In this document: one piece after another, positions 9,466 to 18,419 of the stretch
Position numbering within the stretch: position 1 is the stretch's first letter
Layout of the letters: each line of letters begins with the position of its first letter
Assembly: GCF_024346055.1 (NCBI RefSeq)
Contig: NZ_JAGQCH010000006.1
Span: forward strand, 1 to 64,000
Direction: 5' to 3'
DNA from: Cyanobium sp. Cruz CV13-4-11
Lineage (GTDB): Bacteria; Cyanobacteriota; Cyanobacteriia; PCC-6307; Cyanobiaceae
Length of the DNA: 64,000 nt
Program-made: the position numbers and the translations under genes
Notes under the pieces: model-generated
Databases searched by the model: none
Told to the model about the DNA's origin: nothing
Seen by the model: the letters and a program-made list of their open reading frames with translations, nothing else

Positions 9466-9750
9466 TCAATGAAAAAGCTGGAACGGATTCCTCCGGTGTC
9501 GGGAATCCCAGGGAAAGCAGGCGGTCGGCATGGAACGCAGAACGGATCCTGGGGAGGGTCTGGTTCTGTTGGGCCTGAACCGTCGGTGCGTGCCGAAGGG
9601 AGCCAGAGCGGCATGGAATGCCTGGAAGCCTACAACCGAGACCCGAGGCACCATGGAGAAGCTTGAAGCAGATGCGAAGGATTCCTGAACGTTTTCCCGT
9701 AGCCTTGGCAGGACGCTCCATTGTCAGCAAACCCTGATCAAGCTGATCCC
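9466..9750. other. Intergenic leader/promoter region between RRM gene and small ORF
   Basis: About 285 bases separate the divergent RRM gene (minus) and a 67-aa ORF (plus). No open frame here looks protein-like. Cyanobacterial and bacterial RRM and cold-shock genes often have long 5' leaders, so regulatory RNA structure on the minus strand is plausible, but I could not identify a specific conserved element. Confidence 0.3.
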
Positions 9751-9954
9751 ATGAACAGCCCCCCTGTCCCCTGGAGCCTCACCTGGCGTGAGGATGGCGA
9801 GCTCGGAACCCAGGATCTTTTCGACCTGCTCCAGGTCCTTGTGGCCAGCGAAAGTCACGACGTCCAGATGTCCCTGATCGCCGCCGTGGAGCAGCTCACG
9901 GTCAGCGACCTCCAGGTGATGGCCTGCGAAGAGGTCACCCGGATGTGCTCCTGA
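9751..9954 (+). CDS. Small hypothetical protein
   Basis: 67 aa from ATG at 9751; an in-frame TTG at 9721 would add ten residues. The product is acidic and helical (DLFDLLQVLVASESHDVQMS) with two Cys near the C-terminus (MACEEVTRMCS) and no membrane segment. I do not recognise a domain. It resembles the short soluble proteins common in picocyanobacteria, and its position beside RNA-binding and helicase genes gives no firm hint. It is convergent with the next minus-strand gene, with a strong hairpin in the gap. Confidence 0.55.
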   Translation: MNSPPVPWSLTWREDGELGTQDLFDLLQVLVASESHDVQMSLIAAVEQLTVSDLQVMACEEVTRMCS

Positions 9955-9966
9955 GGACAGATCGGT

Positions 9967-9993
9967 GGGGTCCGGCGCCTGCCACCGGACCCC
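9967..9993. terminator. Hairpin between convergent genes
   Basis: A perfect 9-base stem (GGGGTCCGG at 9967-9975 and CCGGACCCC at 9985-9993) with a 9-base loop sits between two convergent genes. There is no clear U-tract on either side, so a bidirectional termination role is inferred from position and stability. Confidence 0.4.
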
Positions 9994-9995
9994 GA

Positions 9996-10319
9996 TCAGA
10001 TCGGGTAGCGCTTTGAGGTGGCGTCCTTGCAGCTGCTGCGGGCTGAGGCGATGCTGCTGCCGCTGGTGATGCGATCGGCCACACAGCTGCAGGCGTAGTT
10101 GGCCATCCCGTCGGGAGCCGTCTTGCCGGACTGGGCCAGCTCCGTTTCGAAGGCGGAGAGGCAGATCGAGCGCACCACCTCGATGATGGGGCCAGAGGCT
10201 GCCTGCGTCGGCCCCCCCGCCGGCCCGATGGCCGCCAGGGCCACCAGACCGAAGCTCAGCCAGCCAGGACCTGGCAGGACGCGGGGGGAACGCAAACGGG
10301 GCCGCTGCTGGGAAGGCAT
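9996..10319 (-). CDS. Small secreted hypothetical protein
   Basis: 107 aa. The basic N-terminus plus hydrophobic segment WLSFGLVALAAIGPAGG followed by TQAASG reads as a Sec signal peptide with cleavage near residue 41. The mature part has three Cys (one in RSICLSAFE, two in YACSCVADR) plus one in SSCKDATSKR, so disulfides are likely in the periplasm. No known domain was recognised. It follows the DEAD-box helicase gene on the same strand after 34 bases and may be transcribed with it. Confidence 0.55.
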   Translation of the reverse strand: MPSQQRPRLRSPRVLPGPGWLSFGLVALAAIGPAGGPTQAASGPIIEVVRSICLSAFETELAQSGKTAPDGMANYACSCVADRITSGSSIASARSSCKDATSKRYPI

Positions 10320-10353
10320 GGTGTGTTGGCGTTGTGAACGCCGGCGAGGGGAA

Positions 10354-12297
10354 TCAGGAGCCCAGTCGGGAGATCTGAAGTTCCTTGTTCATCACCCGCA
10401 GGCGACGAAGGTCCGCGAAGACGTCGTCAGGCATGCCCTTGGGCAGGTCGACGGTGCTGTGGGCATCGAAGATGCGGATCTTTCCGATCGAGCGGCCGGC
10501 GAGGCCGGATTCGTTGGCGATGGCGCCCACAATGTTCCCGGGCTTGACCCGATCGCGCCAGCCCACCTCGATACGGAACCGTTCCATGTTGTCCTCGGGG
10601 CCGTCCTCGCCGCGCTCCTGGGTGCGGTCGTTGAAGGGCCGGCGATCACCACCCCGCTCCCTGTCGCCACGGTCGCGGTCGCGCTCCCTTGTGGCGGCAC
10701 CGGGACGGGACTGACCCCAGCGCTCCTCACCCTGGAGCAGCAGGGGTTTGCCGCCAAGCCCGAGCTCCAGGGCGGCGAGGGCCAGCTGGTCGGGGCTGCA
10801 GGATTGCTCCTGGGCCACCCGCTGCAGGATTTCGGCCAGCAGGGCCCGCTCTTCCGGATTGCAGACGGGCTGCTGCAGGATTGTGGTGAGTTTCTGACGC
10901 AGTCGGTCGAGGCGGTGCTGGTTGATGCTGGCGTTGCCGGGCACCTCCATCGCTTCGATCGGCTGGTTCACGGCGCGCTCCAGTCCCCCCAGGAAGCGCC
11001 GTTCCCGCGGGGTCAGGAACAGGATCGCCTCGCCGCTGCGCCCCGCCCGACCGGTGCGGCCGATGCGGTGCACGTAGGCCTCGCCGTCAAAGGGGATGTC
11101 GTAGTTAATGACCAGGCCGATGCGGTCGACGTCAAGGCCCCTGGCCGCCACGTCGGTGGCCACCAGGACGTTGACGCGGCCATCGCGCAGACGCTCGATG
11201 GTGCGCTCCCGCTGGGTCTGGGGGACGTCGCCGTTGAGCACCGCCACGTCATAGCCGTGCTGCTCGAGGGACTCGGCCACCGTCAGGGTGATGGCCTTGG
11301 TGCGGGCGAAGATGATCACCCCTTCGCTGCCTTCGGCCTCGAGCACCCGCTCCAGCGCCTCGAGCTTCTGGGGACCGTTCACGACCAAGTGCCGCTGGCG
11401 GATGCGGCGGCCGTCGGCGGCCTTCTGGCGAATGGTGACCTCGGCCGGGTCCTTGAGATAGTTCTGGGAGATGCGGCGAATCTCCGAGGGCATGGTGGCG
11501 GAGAACAGCACCACCTGGCGCTCGGCGGGGAGCTGCTCGAGCACCCACTTGACGTCGTCGATGAAGCCCATGCGGAGCATTTCATCGGCTTCGTCCAGCA
11601 CCAGACTGCGCAGACCGGACAGGTCGAGGGTGCCCTGGCGCATGTGATCCATCACCCGGCCGGGGGTACCCACGACGATCTGCACGCCACGACGCAGATG
11701 CTGGATCTGGTCGCGGAAATCGGCGCCGCCGTAGATCGGCAGCACCTTGACGCCCTTCATGCAGGCCGCATAGCTGTTGAAGGCCTCGGCCACCTGCATC
11801 GCCAGCTCGCGGGTGGGGGTCAGCACCAGCACCTGGGGGGTGCGTTGGCCGGCATCGAGGCGCTCCAGCAGGGGCAGGCCGAAGGCCGCCGTCTTGCCGG
11901 TGCCGGTCTGGGCCTGGCCCACCAGGTCGCGGCCGAGCATCAACTCGGGAATGGCGGCTTTCTGGATCGGGGAGGGTTCCTCGAAGCCGATGGCCGCCAG
12001 GCCGTCGAGAAGTTCACGGCGCAGGCCGAAGGCGGCGAAGGCGCTGACGGGGACGGAGGTTTCCGCCTCGGGTTGGGCGAGGGTGAGATCGTCCTCCTGG
12101 AGAGCCACGACAGACGGGAGGACAGTGTCCTCGCAGGGCTGCTCGATGGCCGCCTGGGAATCGGCGGCACCGATGAGGGTGCTGCCGTCAATGATCTGGG
12201 TCACGGAATGCTGGAGCCTGGTGAATCCTTCAACGCAGGCCGGCAGCGGACCGTGGGAATGGGTGCCCTGCACCCGGGCTGCCTTGCCCTTGCTCAA
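10354..12297 (-). CDS. DEAD-box ATP-dependent RNA helicase
   Basis: 647 aa in the longest frame. It has a Q motif (GFEEPSPIQ), motif I AQTGTGKT at about 129-136, DEAD in VLDEADEML, SAT in LFSATMP, and motif VI HRIGRTGRAG. The C-terminal ~75 residues (FRIEVGWRDRVKPGNIVGAI onward) form a DbpA-like RNA-binding domain. It unwinds structured RNA, probably for ribosome assembly or cold adaptation like DeaD/CrhR. The first 31 residues look non-native; the in-frame GTG at 12204 (MTQIIDG) is a better start. It overlaps the cupin gene by 4 bases in the longest frame, or follows it by about 90 bases from the GTG. Confidence 0.92.
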   Translation of the reverse strand: MSKGKAARVQGTHSHGPLPACVEGFTRLQHSVTQIIDGSTLIGAADSQAAIEQPCEDTVLPSVVALQEDDLTLAQPEAETSVPVSAFAAFGLRRELLDGLAAIGFEEPSPIQKAAIPELMLGRDLVGQAQTGTGKTAAFGLPLLERLDAGQRTPQVLVLTPTRELAMQVAEAFNSYAACMKGVKVLPIYGGADFRDQIQHLRRGVQIVVGTPGRVMDHMRQGTLDLSGLRSLVLDEADEMLRMGFIDDVKWVLEQLPAERQVVLFSATMPSEIRRISQNYLKDPAEVTIRQKAADGRRIRQRHLVVNGPQKLEALERVLEAEGSEGVIIFARTKAITLTVAESLEQHGYDVAVLNGDVPQTQRERTIERLRDGRVNVLVATDVAARGLDVDRIGLVINYDIPFDGEAYVHRIGRTGRAGRSGEAILFLTPRERRFLGGLERAVNQPIEAMEVPGNASINQHRLDRLRQKLTTILQQPVCNPEERALLAEILQRVAQEQSCSPDQLALAALELGLGGKPLLLQGEERWGQSRPGAATRERDRDRGDRERGGDRRPFNDRTQERGEDGPEDNMERFRIEVGWRDRVKPGNIVGAIANESGLAGRSIGKIRIFDAHSTVDLPKGMPDDVFADLRRLRVMNKELQISRLGS

Positions 12298-12671
12298 AGG
12301 TTGAGAAGAGACTTTACCACCCGGCCGTAATCATCGCTGAAACGCTCGATGTCGTCCTCCTGCAGCTGCGTGCCCAGCTGCACCTCGATGATTTCCAGGT
12401 CGGAGGCTGCCGCCGCCGTCGCCCGATGGACGCCACCGCAGGGGACGAACAGGGTGGCGCCGGGGACCGCGGCGAGACCATCGCCATCGCACTCCATCAC
12501 ACCGGTGCCGGCCACCACCACCCAGTGCTCGCTGCGGTGGTGGTGGCGCTGCAGGCTGATGCGTTGATCCGCCTTGATCAGGATCCGCTTGACGAGATAG
12601 CCGGGGCCCGTCGCCAGGGTTTCGAACCATCCCCAGGGACGCTGGACGCGCGCCGTGTTGAAAGCTGTCAA
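12294..12671 (-). CDS. Cupin, mannose-6-phosphate isomerase type II-like
   Basis: 125 aa single-domain cupin. The RPWGWFETL opening and LVKRILIKADQRISLQRH, HHRSEHWVVVAGTG and LFVPCGGVHRA segments match the C-terminal isomerase domain of ManC-type GDP-mannose pyrophosphorylase/phosphomannose isomerase proteins. Metal-binding His residues are in RHHHRSEHW and VHR. As a stand-alone domain it probably interconverts fructose-6-P and mannose-6-P for GDP-mannose synthesis, but several such cupins remain unassigned. It lies just before the RNA helicase gene, with a 313-base gap upstream after recD. Confidence 0.8.
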   Translation of the reverse strand: MTAFNTARVQRPWGWFETLATGPGYLVKRILIKADQRISLQRHHHRSEHWVVVAGTGVMECDGDGLAAVPGATLFVPCGGVHRATAAAASDLEIIEVQLGTQLQEDDIERFSDDYGRVVKSLLNL

Positions 12672-12984
12672 CGGGCGCCGCTGGGTGGGGATGTCGGATG
12701 GGAAAAAGACTGACCGGAACCACCTGGGGCCAGGGAATCCATGGGGGTTGTCCCTGTCGACCTCGGGGCACCTGAGGTGCGGAGTCCGGCGGGGCCGGGC
12801 CGATCCTTCGTGACGATGCTTGAGGACATTTCTCGAGGGGGATCTGGAGAAATGGAGGGGCTCCCTGAAGGGGAGAGATCCCAGCGGGGGAGACTATTGG
12901 AACATGGGGTCCAGAGAGTTCGACCCGGGGTACCGCGCCGATAGATGAAGTATGGATCTGGGGCCGATGCCGGCCACGGACGGT
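12672..12984. other. Intergenic region between recD and cupin gene
   Basis: No protein-like frame is present in these 313 bases. It includes a purine-rich stretch with a GGATCT...AGATCC pairing around 12841-12878 enclosing an inner GGGGCTCCC hairpin. It probably holds the recD 3' end signals and the cupin promoter. I found no recognisable structured RNA family. Confidence 0.3.
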
Positions 12985-14625
12985 TCACTTTTCGTAGACA
13001 CCCGAGGCCGCCTCGGTGAGCAGCAGGGCGCCCTGCCTGGCCCGGGTCAGGGCGGTGTAGAGCAGGCGGCCATCCTGGGACCCGCCACTGGGCAGCAGCA
13101 CGATCACCTCCTCGGCTTCGCTGCCCTGGGCCTTGTGAACCGTCAGAGCCAGGGCGGGCTCGGCCGCCCCAGCCAGCTGGCCGGGATGGATCCAGACCGC
13201 CTCCCCGCCCCCGTCGCCGAACAGCAGCCGCGCCGATGGGCCCGGCCCGCCCACGATCAGCCCCACATCCCCGTTGGCCAGGTCCAGTTCCGGCAGGTTG
13301 CGCCGGCAGAGCACGGGGGTGCCCGCCGGCAGATCCTGCAGGTCGCCGTCCAGTCGCCCCCCCAGCAGGGTCCGATGGATCGTTTCCAGCCCCCAGCGTC
13401 CCTGGCGCTGGGGGGCCATCACCAGCAGCCGGTCGCGCGCGGCGAGCAGAGCGCGGCAGCCTGGATCGCTCCCTGGCCGGCAGCGTGCCGCCAGCCCCGC
13501 CAGGGAGGCCTGGTGGCGGCGCAGCCGCTCCAGCAGCTCCGGCGGCAAGGTCCGGGGGGAGCAGGCACGCCACTGAAGGTTGTCGGTGGGCTCCAGCGCC
13601 TGGAGCAGGGGCAGGATGGTGGCGAGCAGGTCGGTTGCACTGGCGCCGGTGGCGGTGGCCAGGCCCTGGCCCTGGCGCAGGGCGCTGGCCACCGCGGCAA
13701 TGGCCCCGGCGTTGCGGTAGGTGGTGGTCAGGGTGATGGCGGCGGACCCGAGCTGCCGGCGGCGATCGGGCCGTTGCAGCTCCTGGAGCACGGCCCCGGG
13801 CGCAATGGGCGGCAGCTGGCCCGGGTCGCCCACCAGCACCAGCCGGCAGCTGGTGGGCAAGGCCTCCAGCAGGGCGGCCATCAGGCCCAGGTCCAGCATC
13901 GAGACCTCATCCACCACCAGCAGGTCAAGGTCGAGGCGGCGGTTGCGGTGGCGGCCGAACCGGTCACCGCGGCTCTCCAACAGCCGGTGCAGGGTCGTGC
14001 AGGGGATGGTGCCCCCGGTGGCGGCCCGCAGGCGGGCCGCCGCCTTGCCGGTGGGTGCTGCCAGGTGCAGGTGGCCGTCCGGCTCCACGGCCCGATGGGC
14101 CGCGATCATGCCGGCCACCGTGCTGGTCTTGCCGGTGCCGGGCCCCCCTTCCAGCAGCACCAGCCCGTGGTTCAGCACCGCGGCCACCGCCTGCCGCTGC
14201 CGCCCATCGAGGCCCGCCAGGGCGGGGAGGGCCTGGGCCCCGGCCCCTGGGCTGGAGGCCGATGGTTCCAGGAGGCCGGCACGGGAGATCAGGGCCTCGA
14301 TCACCTCCTGCCGCTGCCGCTGCCAGCGGCGCCACTGCAGCCGTCCTGCCTCCAGGGCCATGGGGCTGTCCGGATCCCGGCAGAGCGGACTGTGCGCCAA
14401 GGCAGCGCGGTGCGCCTCGGGCCAGGACGCCGCGCTCACTTCGGCCGGTGCCGGTCCGTTCAGATCCAGCTCCAGCTCCCCCCGCCCCAGGGCGGCGGTG
14501 AGGGCGTGGATCAACTCGCCGATCAGGGGATCGGGGGGGGTGTCGTAGAGACGCGGCAGGGCTTCGGCCAGGCTGGGGCCGAGGGCCGTCAGCCAGGGCT
14601 GGGGGGTGGGGCTGGGGTCCCTCAT
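12985..14625 (-). CDS. recD: RecBCD alpha subunit, DNA helicase RecD
   Basis: 546 aa from ATG at 14625, somewhat shorter than E. coli RecD (about 608 aa). Superfamily 1B helicase: Walker A GGPGTGKTST at 160-169, motif II VVDEVSMLDL near 234, GDPGQLPPIAPG motif III, and the C-terminal ALTVHKAQGSEAEEV and YTALTRAR motifs. It is the 5'-3' motor of the RecBCD exonuclease that processes double-strand breaks for recombination. The open frame extends much further upstream inside recB, but this ATG overlaps the recB stop as ATGA, which fixes the start. It is last in the phosphatase-recC-recB-recD operon. Confidence 0.93.
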   Translation of the reverse strand: MRDPSPTPQPWLTALGPSLAEALPRLYDTPPDPLIGELIHALTAALGRGELELDLNGPAPAEVSAASWPEAHRAALAHSPLCRDPDSPMALEAGRLQWRRWQRQRQEVIEALISRAGLLEPSASSPGAGAQALPALAGLDGRQRQAVAAVLNHGLVLLEGGPGTGKTSTVAGMIAAHRAVEPDGHLHLAAPTGKAAARLRAATGGTIPCTTLHRLLESRGDRFGRHRNRRLDLDLLVVDEVSMLDLGLMAALLEALPTSCRLVLVGDPGQLPPIAPGAVLQELQRPDRRRQLGSAAITLTTTYRNAGAIAAVASALRQGQGLATATGASATDLLATILPLLQALEPTDNLQWRACSPRTLPPELLERLRRHQASLAGLAARCRPGSDPGCRALLAARDRLLVMAPQRQGRWGLETIHRTLLGGRLDGDLQDLPAGTPVLCRRNLPELDLANGDVGLIVGGPGPSARLLFGDGGGEAVWIHPGQLAGAAEPALALTVHKAQGSEAEEVIVLLPSGGSQDGRLLYTALTRARQGALLLTEAASGVYEK

Positions 14626-17600
14626 GGCGACCCCGCTCCGATGCCGGCCGCGGCGTGGCCGCCCAGGGCGCCGTCGAGGGCGAGCACCCTGGCCAGGGGG
14701 GGCTGTTCCACGAACAGGCCCGGCACCGCCCCAGGCAGGGCCTGCATCCCCATGTCCCCGGGGGTGCCGCGCAGGAAGACGTAGGCATAGCCCCCCAGGT
14801 GGCGCTCCGGTGCGTAGTCCGGCAGACGCCAGCCCAGGTAGCGGTGCAGGGCCACCAGATAGAGGTGGGCCTGGAGGGGGTAGTGGCTGTGGGCCATCAG
14901 GGCCGCCATCGCCTCCTGGCCGTAGTGGCGGGGGCCGCAGGCCAGGGGCCGGCCCTCGCTGTCCCGTCGGCCCAGCCAGTTGCTCTTCCAGTCGGCCACC
15001 CACCAGCGCTCCTGTCCGTCGGCCCCCGTGGCAGTGAAGATCAGGTCGATGGAACCGGTGAGGAAGCCGCGGCTGGCCACCGGCAGGGCCGCCACGGTGG
15101 CGGCATAGGCCGCCCCGAAGGCGCCGCCGGGGTGGTCGGCGAAGGCCGCGGCCAGGCCCGCGGCCCTGGCGAAACCAAGGGTGAGATCGAAGTTCATCTC
15201 GTTCAGCCGGCGTTCCGGCCCCAGGTCGGCCACCCGCAGGGAGCCCAGCTCGGCGCCGAAGGGGGTGAGGCGCACCAGCTCCAGTCCCTGCAGCAGCGGC
15301 TCCAGGGGATTGGCCTCCAGGCCGGCCCGGCGCAGCTCCCGCTCCACCAGCTCCCGGTTCGCCGCCGCATCGGTGGGACGGCGGTAGTCCAGCTGCTCCA
15401 GCATCCGATGCAGGCAGTCGCCGGCGGCCGCACCGCGGGCGAAACCGGCCAGGGGGCCCTGCTCGGGCCATAGGTCGGCCCCAGCCTCCGGGGCCTCCTC
15501 GGCGGGGCTGGGATCACTGGTGTCCCGGCCTTCGTCGAGGGCCATCACCGACAACGGGACGTTGTGGACAGCGCGGGTCCAGGCGGTGTAGCTGCTGCGG
15601 CCCCAGGCCGTGTCCAGGCGGCGCAGGGGCACAGGGCCGCAGCGAAGGGCGGCGATCGCCTCCGGGGGCTGGGGCAGGCGGTGACGGCTGGGCGGCTGCC
15701 TGGGGGGCTGGTGCAGATCCAGCTCTAGCGAACGCTGGGCGATCTCCTGCCGCAGCCGCGCCTGCCAGTCGTCGTCGCCCAGGGCTGCGATGGAGTCCCC
15801 ATCCTCGGGATCGGGCAGGGGCTCGCCGGGAAACAACCAGGGGAACAGGGGGTTCGCCTGCTGTCCCTTCGCCGGCGCCCAGGCCAGCACCAGCAGGTGC
15901 TGGGCGCGGGTGACGGCCACGTAGGCCAGCCGCTCCCGCTCGGCCCGTTCGGCCTGCCGCTGCTGGCGGAGGGCTTGCCATCCCTGGCCCCAGGAGGGGC
16001 GCAGGTGAAGGTTGAGGTGGGACTCGGCGCTGCCGGGCGGCTGCCAGCGGATCCCCACCCGGTGCCGGCCCGATGCAGCGGTGCCGGCCGCCTCCCAGAG
16101 ATAGGGGCAGACCACCACGGGAAACTCCAGGCCCTTGCTGCGGTGCACCGTGATCACCGTGACCGCCTCGTCCACCTTGTCGCTGTGGGCCTGGTGGGAC
16201 TCCGGGATGGTTCCGGAGGCCCGGCTCTGGTCGAGCCGCAGCCGCCGCAGCCAGTCGGCGGCGGCCTCCAGGGCGAGGTGCTCCACGTGCAGACGTTCCT
16301 GCAGCAGTTCGGCCACCTGTTGCAGATCCGCCAGCAACCGGCCGCCGGCACTCAGTCGGGCCAGACCTTCGCCGTCCACCAGCTGGGAGAGCACCCCGAG
16401 CGGTCCCTGATCGGGCAGATCCCTGGCCAGGGCCTGAAGCCGTCCGGCCAGCTCACTCCATTCGCCCGGCTCGGTGGCGGCCATCCGCTCGGCCGACCAG
16501 GCGAGCAGGGGGGAGGCGGCCAGCAGCCGCAGGCGGTTGGGATCGGCCGGATCGGCGAGGGCATCCAGCAGCCGCTGCAGGGCGGTGGCCGCCGGGCTGG
16601 CGAACACATCGGCCTTGCTCACCAGCCGACTGGCGATGCCCTGGCGCTCCAGGGCGCTGCGCTGCTGCTCCGCCTGGTGGTGGTTGTGGACCAGCAGGGC
16701 GATGTCGCCGGCCCGGAGGGGGCGGGGGGGCTGGCCGTCACCCGATACCAGGGCGGGGGCCTCCTCCAGCAGTTCCGCGACGGCGCCGGCCACCAGGTCG
16801 GGCAGCCGGCTTTCCAGCGCACTCTTGCTGGGCAGGGGGGCCTCGGCCGTCCGCCCATGGCCAAGCCAGAGCAGGCGCAGCGGGGCCATGCCGTCGGGGC
16901 CGCGGCGCCGGGATCGGGCCTCGACCTCCGGCACCGGCAGGGACGAGCGGGGCAGGCCCGCCGGGGCCATCAGCTTGTTGAGGCCATTGATCAGCGCTGG
17001 GCTGGAGCGCCGGTTCTCCTGCAGGGCGAGCACGCGAGCGGCGCTGCGGCGGGCCCGACGGTAGGTATCCAGGTCGCCGCCACGGAAGCGGTAGATGGCC
17101 TGCTTCGGATCGCCCACCATCACCAGCAGGTGGGCGTCATCGGCGAAGGCCAGCTGCAGGATCCGCCATTGGACGGGGTCGGTGTCCTGGAACTCGTCGA
17201 TCAGGGCCGCCCGGTACCGCTCCCCCACCGCCCGCAGCAGGGGCGTGGCAGCCGTGGCCTCCGGGCCCGGGTCGAGCCCCTCGAGCAGCTGGGCGAAGCC
17301 GATGCTGCCGCTGCGCGCCCGACGCCGGGCCAGCTCGGCCCGTCCCCAGTGGCAGCCGTGCAGCAGCACCGCTTCGGCCGGACCCTCCCGCAGGGCGGCC
17401 ACCGCCTCCAGCAGCTCCGGGCAGGGCAGTCGGATGTCCCGCTCGGGGCCTTCCACCGACCGGGCCACCCGGCAGAAGGTTTGGGGGTGGAAGTACCCCC
17501 CTAGCTCCTTCTCGGTACGGATGGCGGCGTAACTGCCGTTGTCGTCCTGGCCGGCGAGCCAGGCCTCGACCACCCCGCAGTGGTCGGTTCTGGGCCTGAC

Positions 17601-18419
17601 GGCGTAGGGCGTGATGCCGCCGGCGCCGGCGGCGCGCCACTCGCCGGCGGCGTTGCGGAAGGCCTGATCCAGGGCCTGCCCCTGGGCCGCCCAGGCCTGC
17701 TTGAAGTGTTTCCAGGGCTGGTGCCATAGCGTCTCCTGCTGTTCCACCAGCGGCCGTTCCAGGCTCAGGCCCTCCGGCAGGGGATCAAGCACCAGGCCGG
17801 GGTCCCCGTCGAGCAACTGCAACAGGCGCTCCAGGTCGTCCAGGCCGGCAGCCGTCGCCAGCCCCTCCACCAGGTGCAGGGGAAGGGCCAGCACCTGCTG
17901 CTGCCAGTAATCGTGGGCGACCTGGCGCACCAGTTCACCGGCATCGGTCTCCACCGTCAGGTCCGGCGGCCGGGCGGCCGCCATGGCCTGGCGCCGCAGC
18001 GTGCGCTGGCAGAAGCCATGGATGGTGGTGATGTCGGCGACGTCGAGTTCTTCGAGGGCCAGCAGCAGCAGGCCCTGCACCGTGCCGCGGGCTCCGGCCT
18101 CGCCCGGCTGGAGTTCCAGCCATTGCTCCAGCACGGGATCGGGTGCCCGCCAGCCCGGGGGGGGCTGGAGGCCGGTGAGGGCCTCCTGGATCCGACGGCC
18201 GATGCGGTCGCGAAGTTCCGCCGCCGCGGCGTTGGTGTAGGTCACCACCAGCAGCTGCCGCAGCCCCAGCCGCCGCTCGGCCAGGAGCCGCAGCACCAGG
18301 TGGGCCAGGGCGAAGGTCTTGCCGGTGCCGGCGCTGGCCTCCAGCAGCAGCACGCCATCTTCGAGGGGGACGGCGTTGGGATCGAAGCTTTCGGGGGCTG
18401 GGGCCTCGGTGGTCGTCAT
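14622..18419 (-). CDS. recB: RecBCD beta subunit, helicase-nuclease RecB
   Basis: 1265 aa. UvrD-type helicase with Walker A EASAGTGKTF at 27-36, Walker B ALIDEFQDTDPVQW near 410, VMVGDPKQAIYRFRGGD, motif V/VI segments VITVHRSKGLEFPVVVCPY and YVAVTRAQ, and a C-terminal RecB nuclease domain with WVADWKSNWLG carrying the metal-binding Asp and catalytic Lys. It provides the 3'-5' helicase and the single nuclease active site of the complex. It overlaps recC upstream and recD downstream by 4 bases each, consistent with tight stoichiometric translation. Confidence 0.95.
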   Translation of the reverse strand: MTTTEAPAPESFDPNAVPLEDGVLLLEASAGTGKTFALAHLVLRLLAERRLGLRQLLVVTYTNAAAAELRDRIGRRIQEALTGLQPPPGWRAPDPVLEQWLELQPGEAGARGTVQGLLLLALEELDVADITTIHGFCQRTLRRQAMAAARPPDLTVETDAGELVRQVAHDYWQQQVLALPLHLVEGLATAAGLDDLERLLQLLDGDPGLVLDPLPEGLSLERPLVEQQETLWHQPWKHFKQAWAAQGQALDQAFRNAAGEWRAAGAGGITPYAVRPRTDHCGVVEAWLAGQDDNGSYAAIRTEKELGGYFHPQTFCRVARSVEGPERDIRLPCPELLEAVAALREGPAEAVLLHGCHWGRAELARRRARSGSIGFAQLLEGLDPGPEATAATPLLRAVGERYRAALIDEFQDTDPVQWRILQLAFADDAHLLVMVGDPKQAIYRFRGGDLDTYRRARRSAARVLALQENRRSSPALINGLNKLMAPAGLPRSSLPVPEVEARSRRRGPDGMAPLRLLWLGHGRTAEAPLPSKSALESRLPDLVAGAVAELLEEAPALVSGDGQPPRPLRAGDIALLVHNHHQAEQQRSALERQGIASRLVSKADVFASPAATALQRLLDALADPADPNRLRLLAASPLLAWSAERMAATEPGEWSELAGRLQALARDLPDQGPLGVLSQLVDGEGLARLSAGGRLLADLQQVAELLQERLHVEHLALEAAADWLRRLRLDQSRASGTIPESHQAHSDKVDEAVTVITVHRSKGLEFPVVVCPYLWEAAGTAASGRHRVGIRWQPPGSAESHLNLHLRPSWGQGWQALRQQRQAERAERERLAYVAVTRAQHLLVLAWAPAKGQQANPLFPWLFPGEPLPDPEDGDSIAALGDDDWQARLRQEIAQRSLELDLHQPPRQPPSRHRLPQPPEAIAALRCGPVPLRRLDTAWGRSSYTAWTRAVHNVPLSVMALDEGRDTSDPSPAEEAPEAGADLWPEQGPLAGFARGAAAGDCLHRMLEQLDYRRPTDAAANRELVERELRRAGLEANPLEPLLQGLELVRLTPFGAELGSLRVADLGPERRLNEMNFDLTLGFARAAGLAAAFADHPGGAFGAAYAATVAALPVASRGFLTGSIDLIFTATGADGQERWWVADWKSNWLGRRDSEGRPLACGPRHYGQEAMAALMAHSHYPLQAHLYLVALHRYLGWRLPDYAPERHLGGYAYVFLRGTPGDMGMQALPGAVPGLFVEQPPLARVLALDGALGGHAAAGIGAGSP

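Noticed and set aside
12868-12885. CTCC/GGAG pair in the recD-cupin gap resembling the MerR dyad
   Set aside because: Spacing is N7 rather than N8, and no TTGACT or extended-spacer promoter flanks it.
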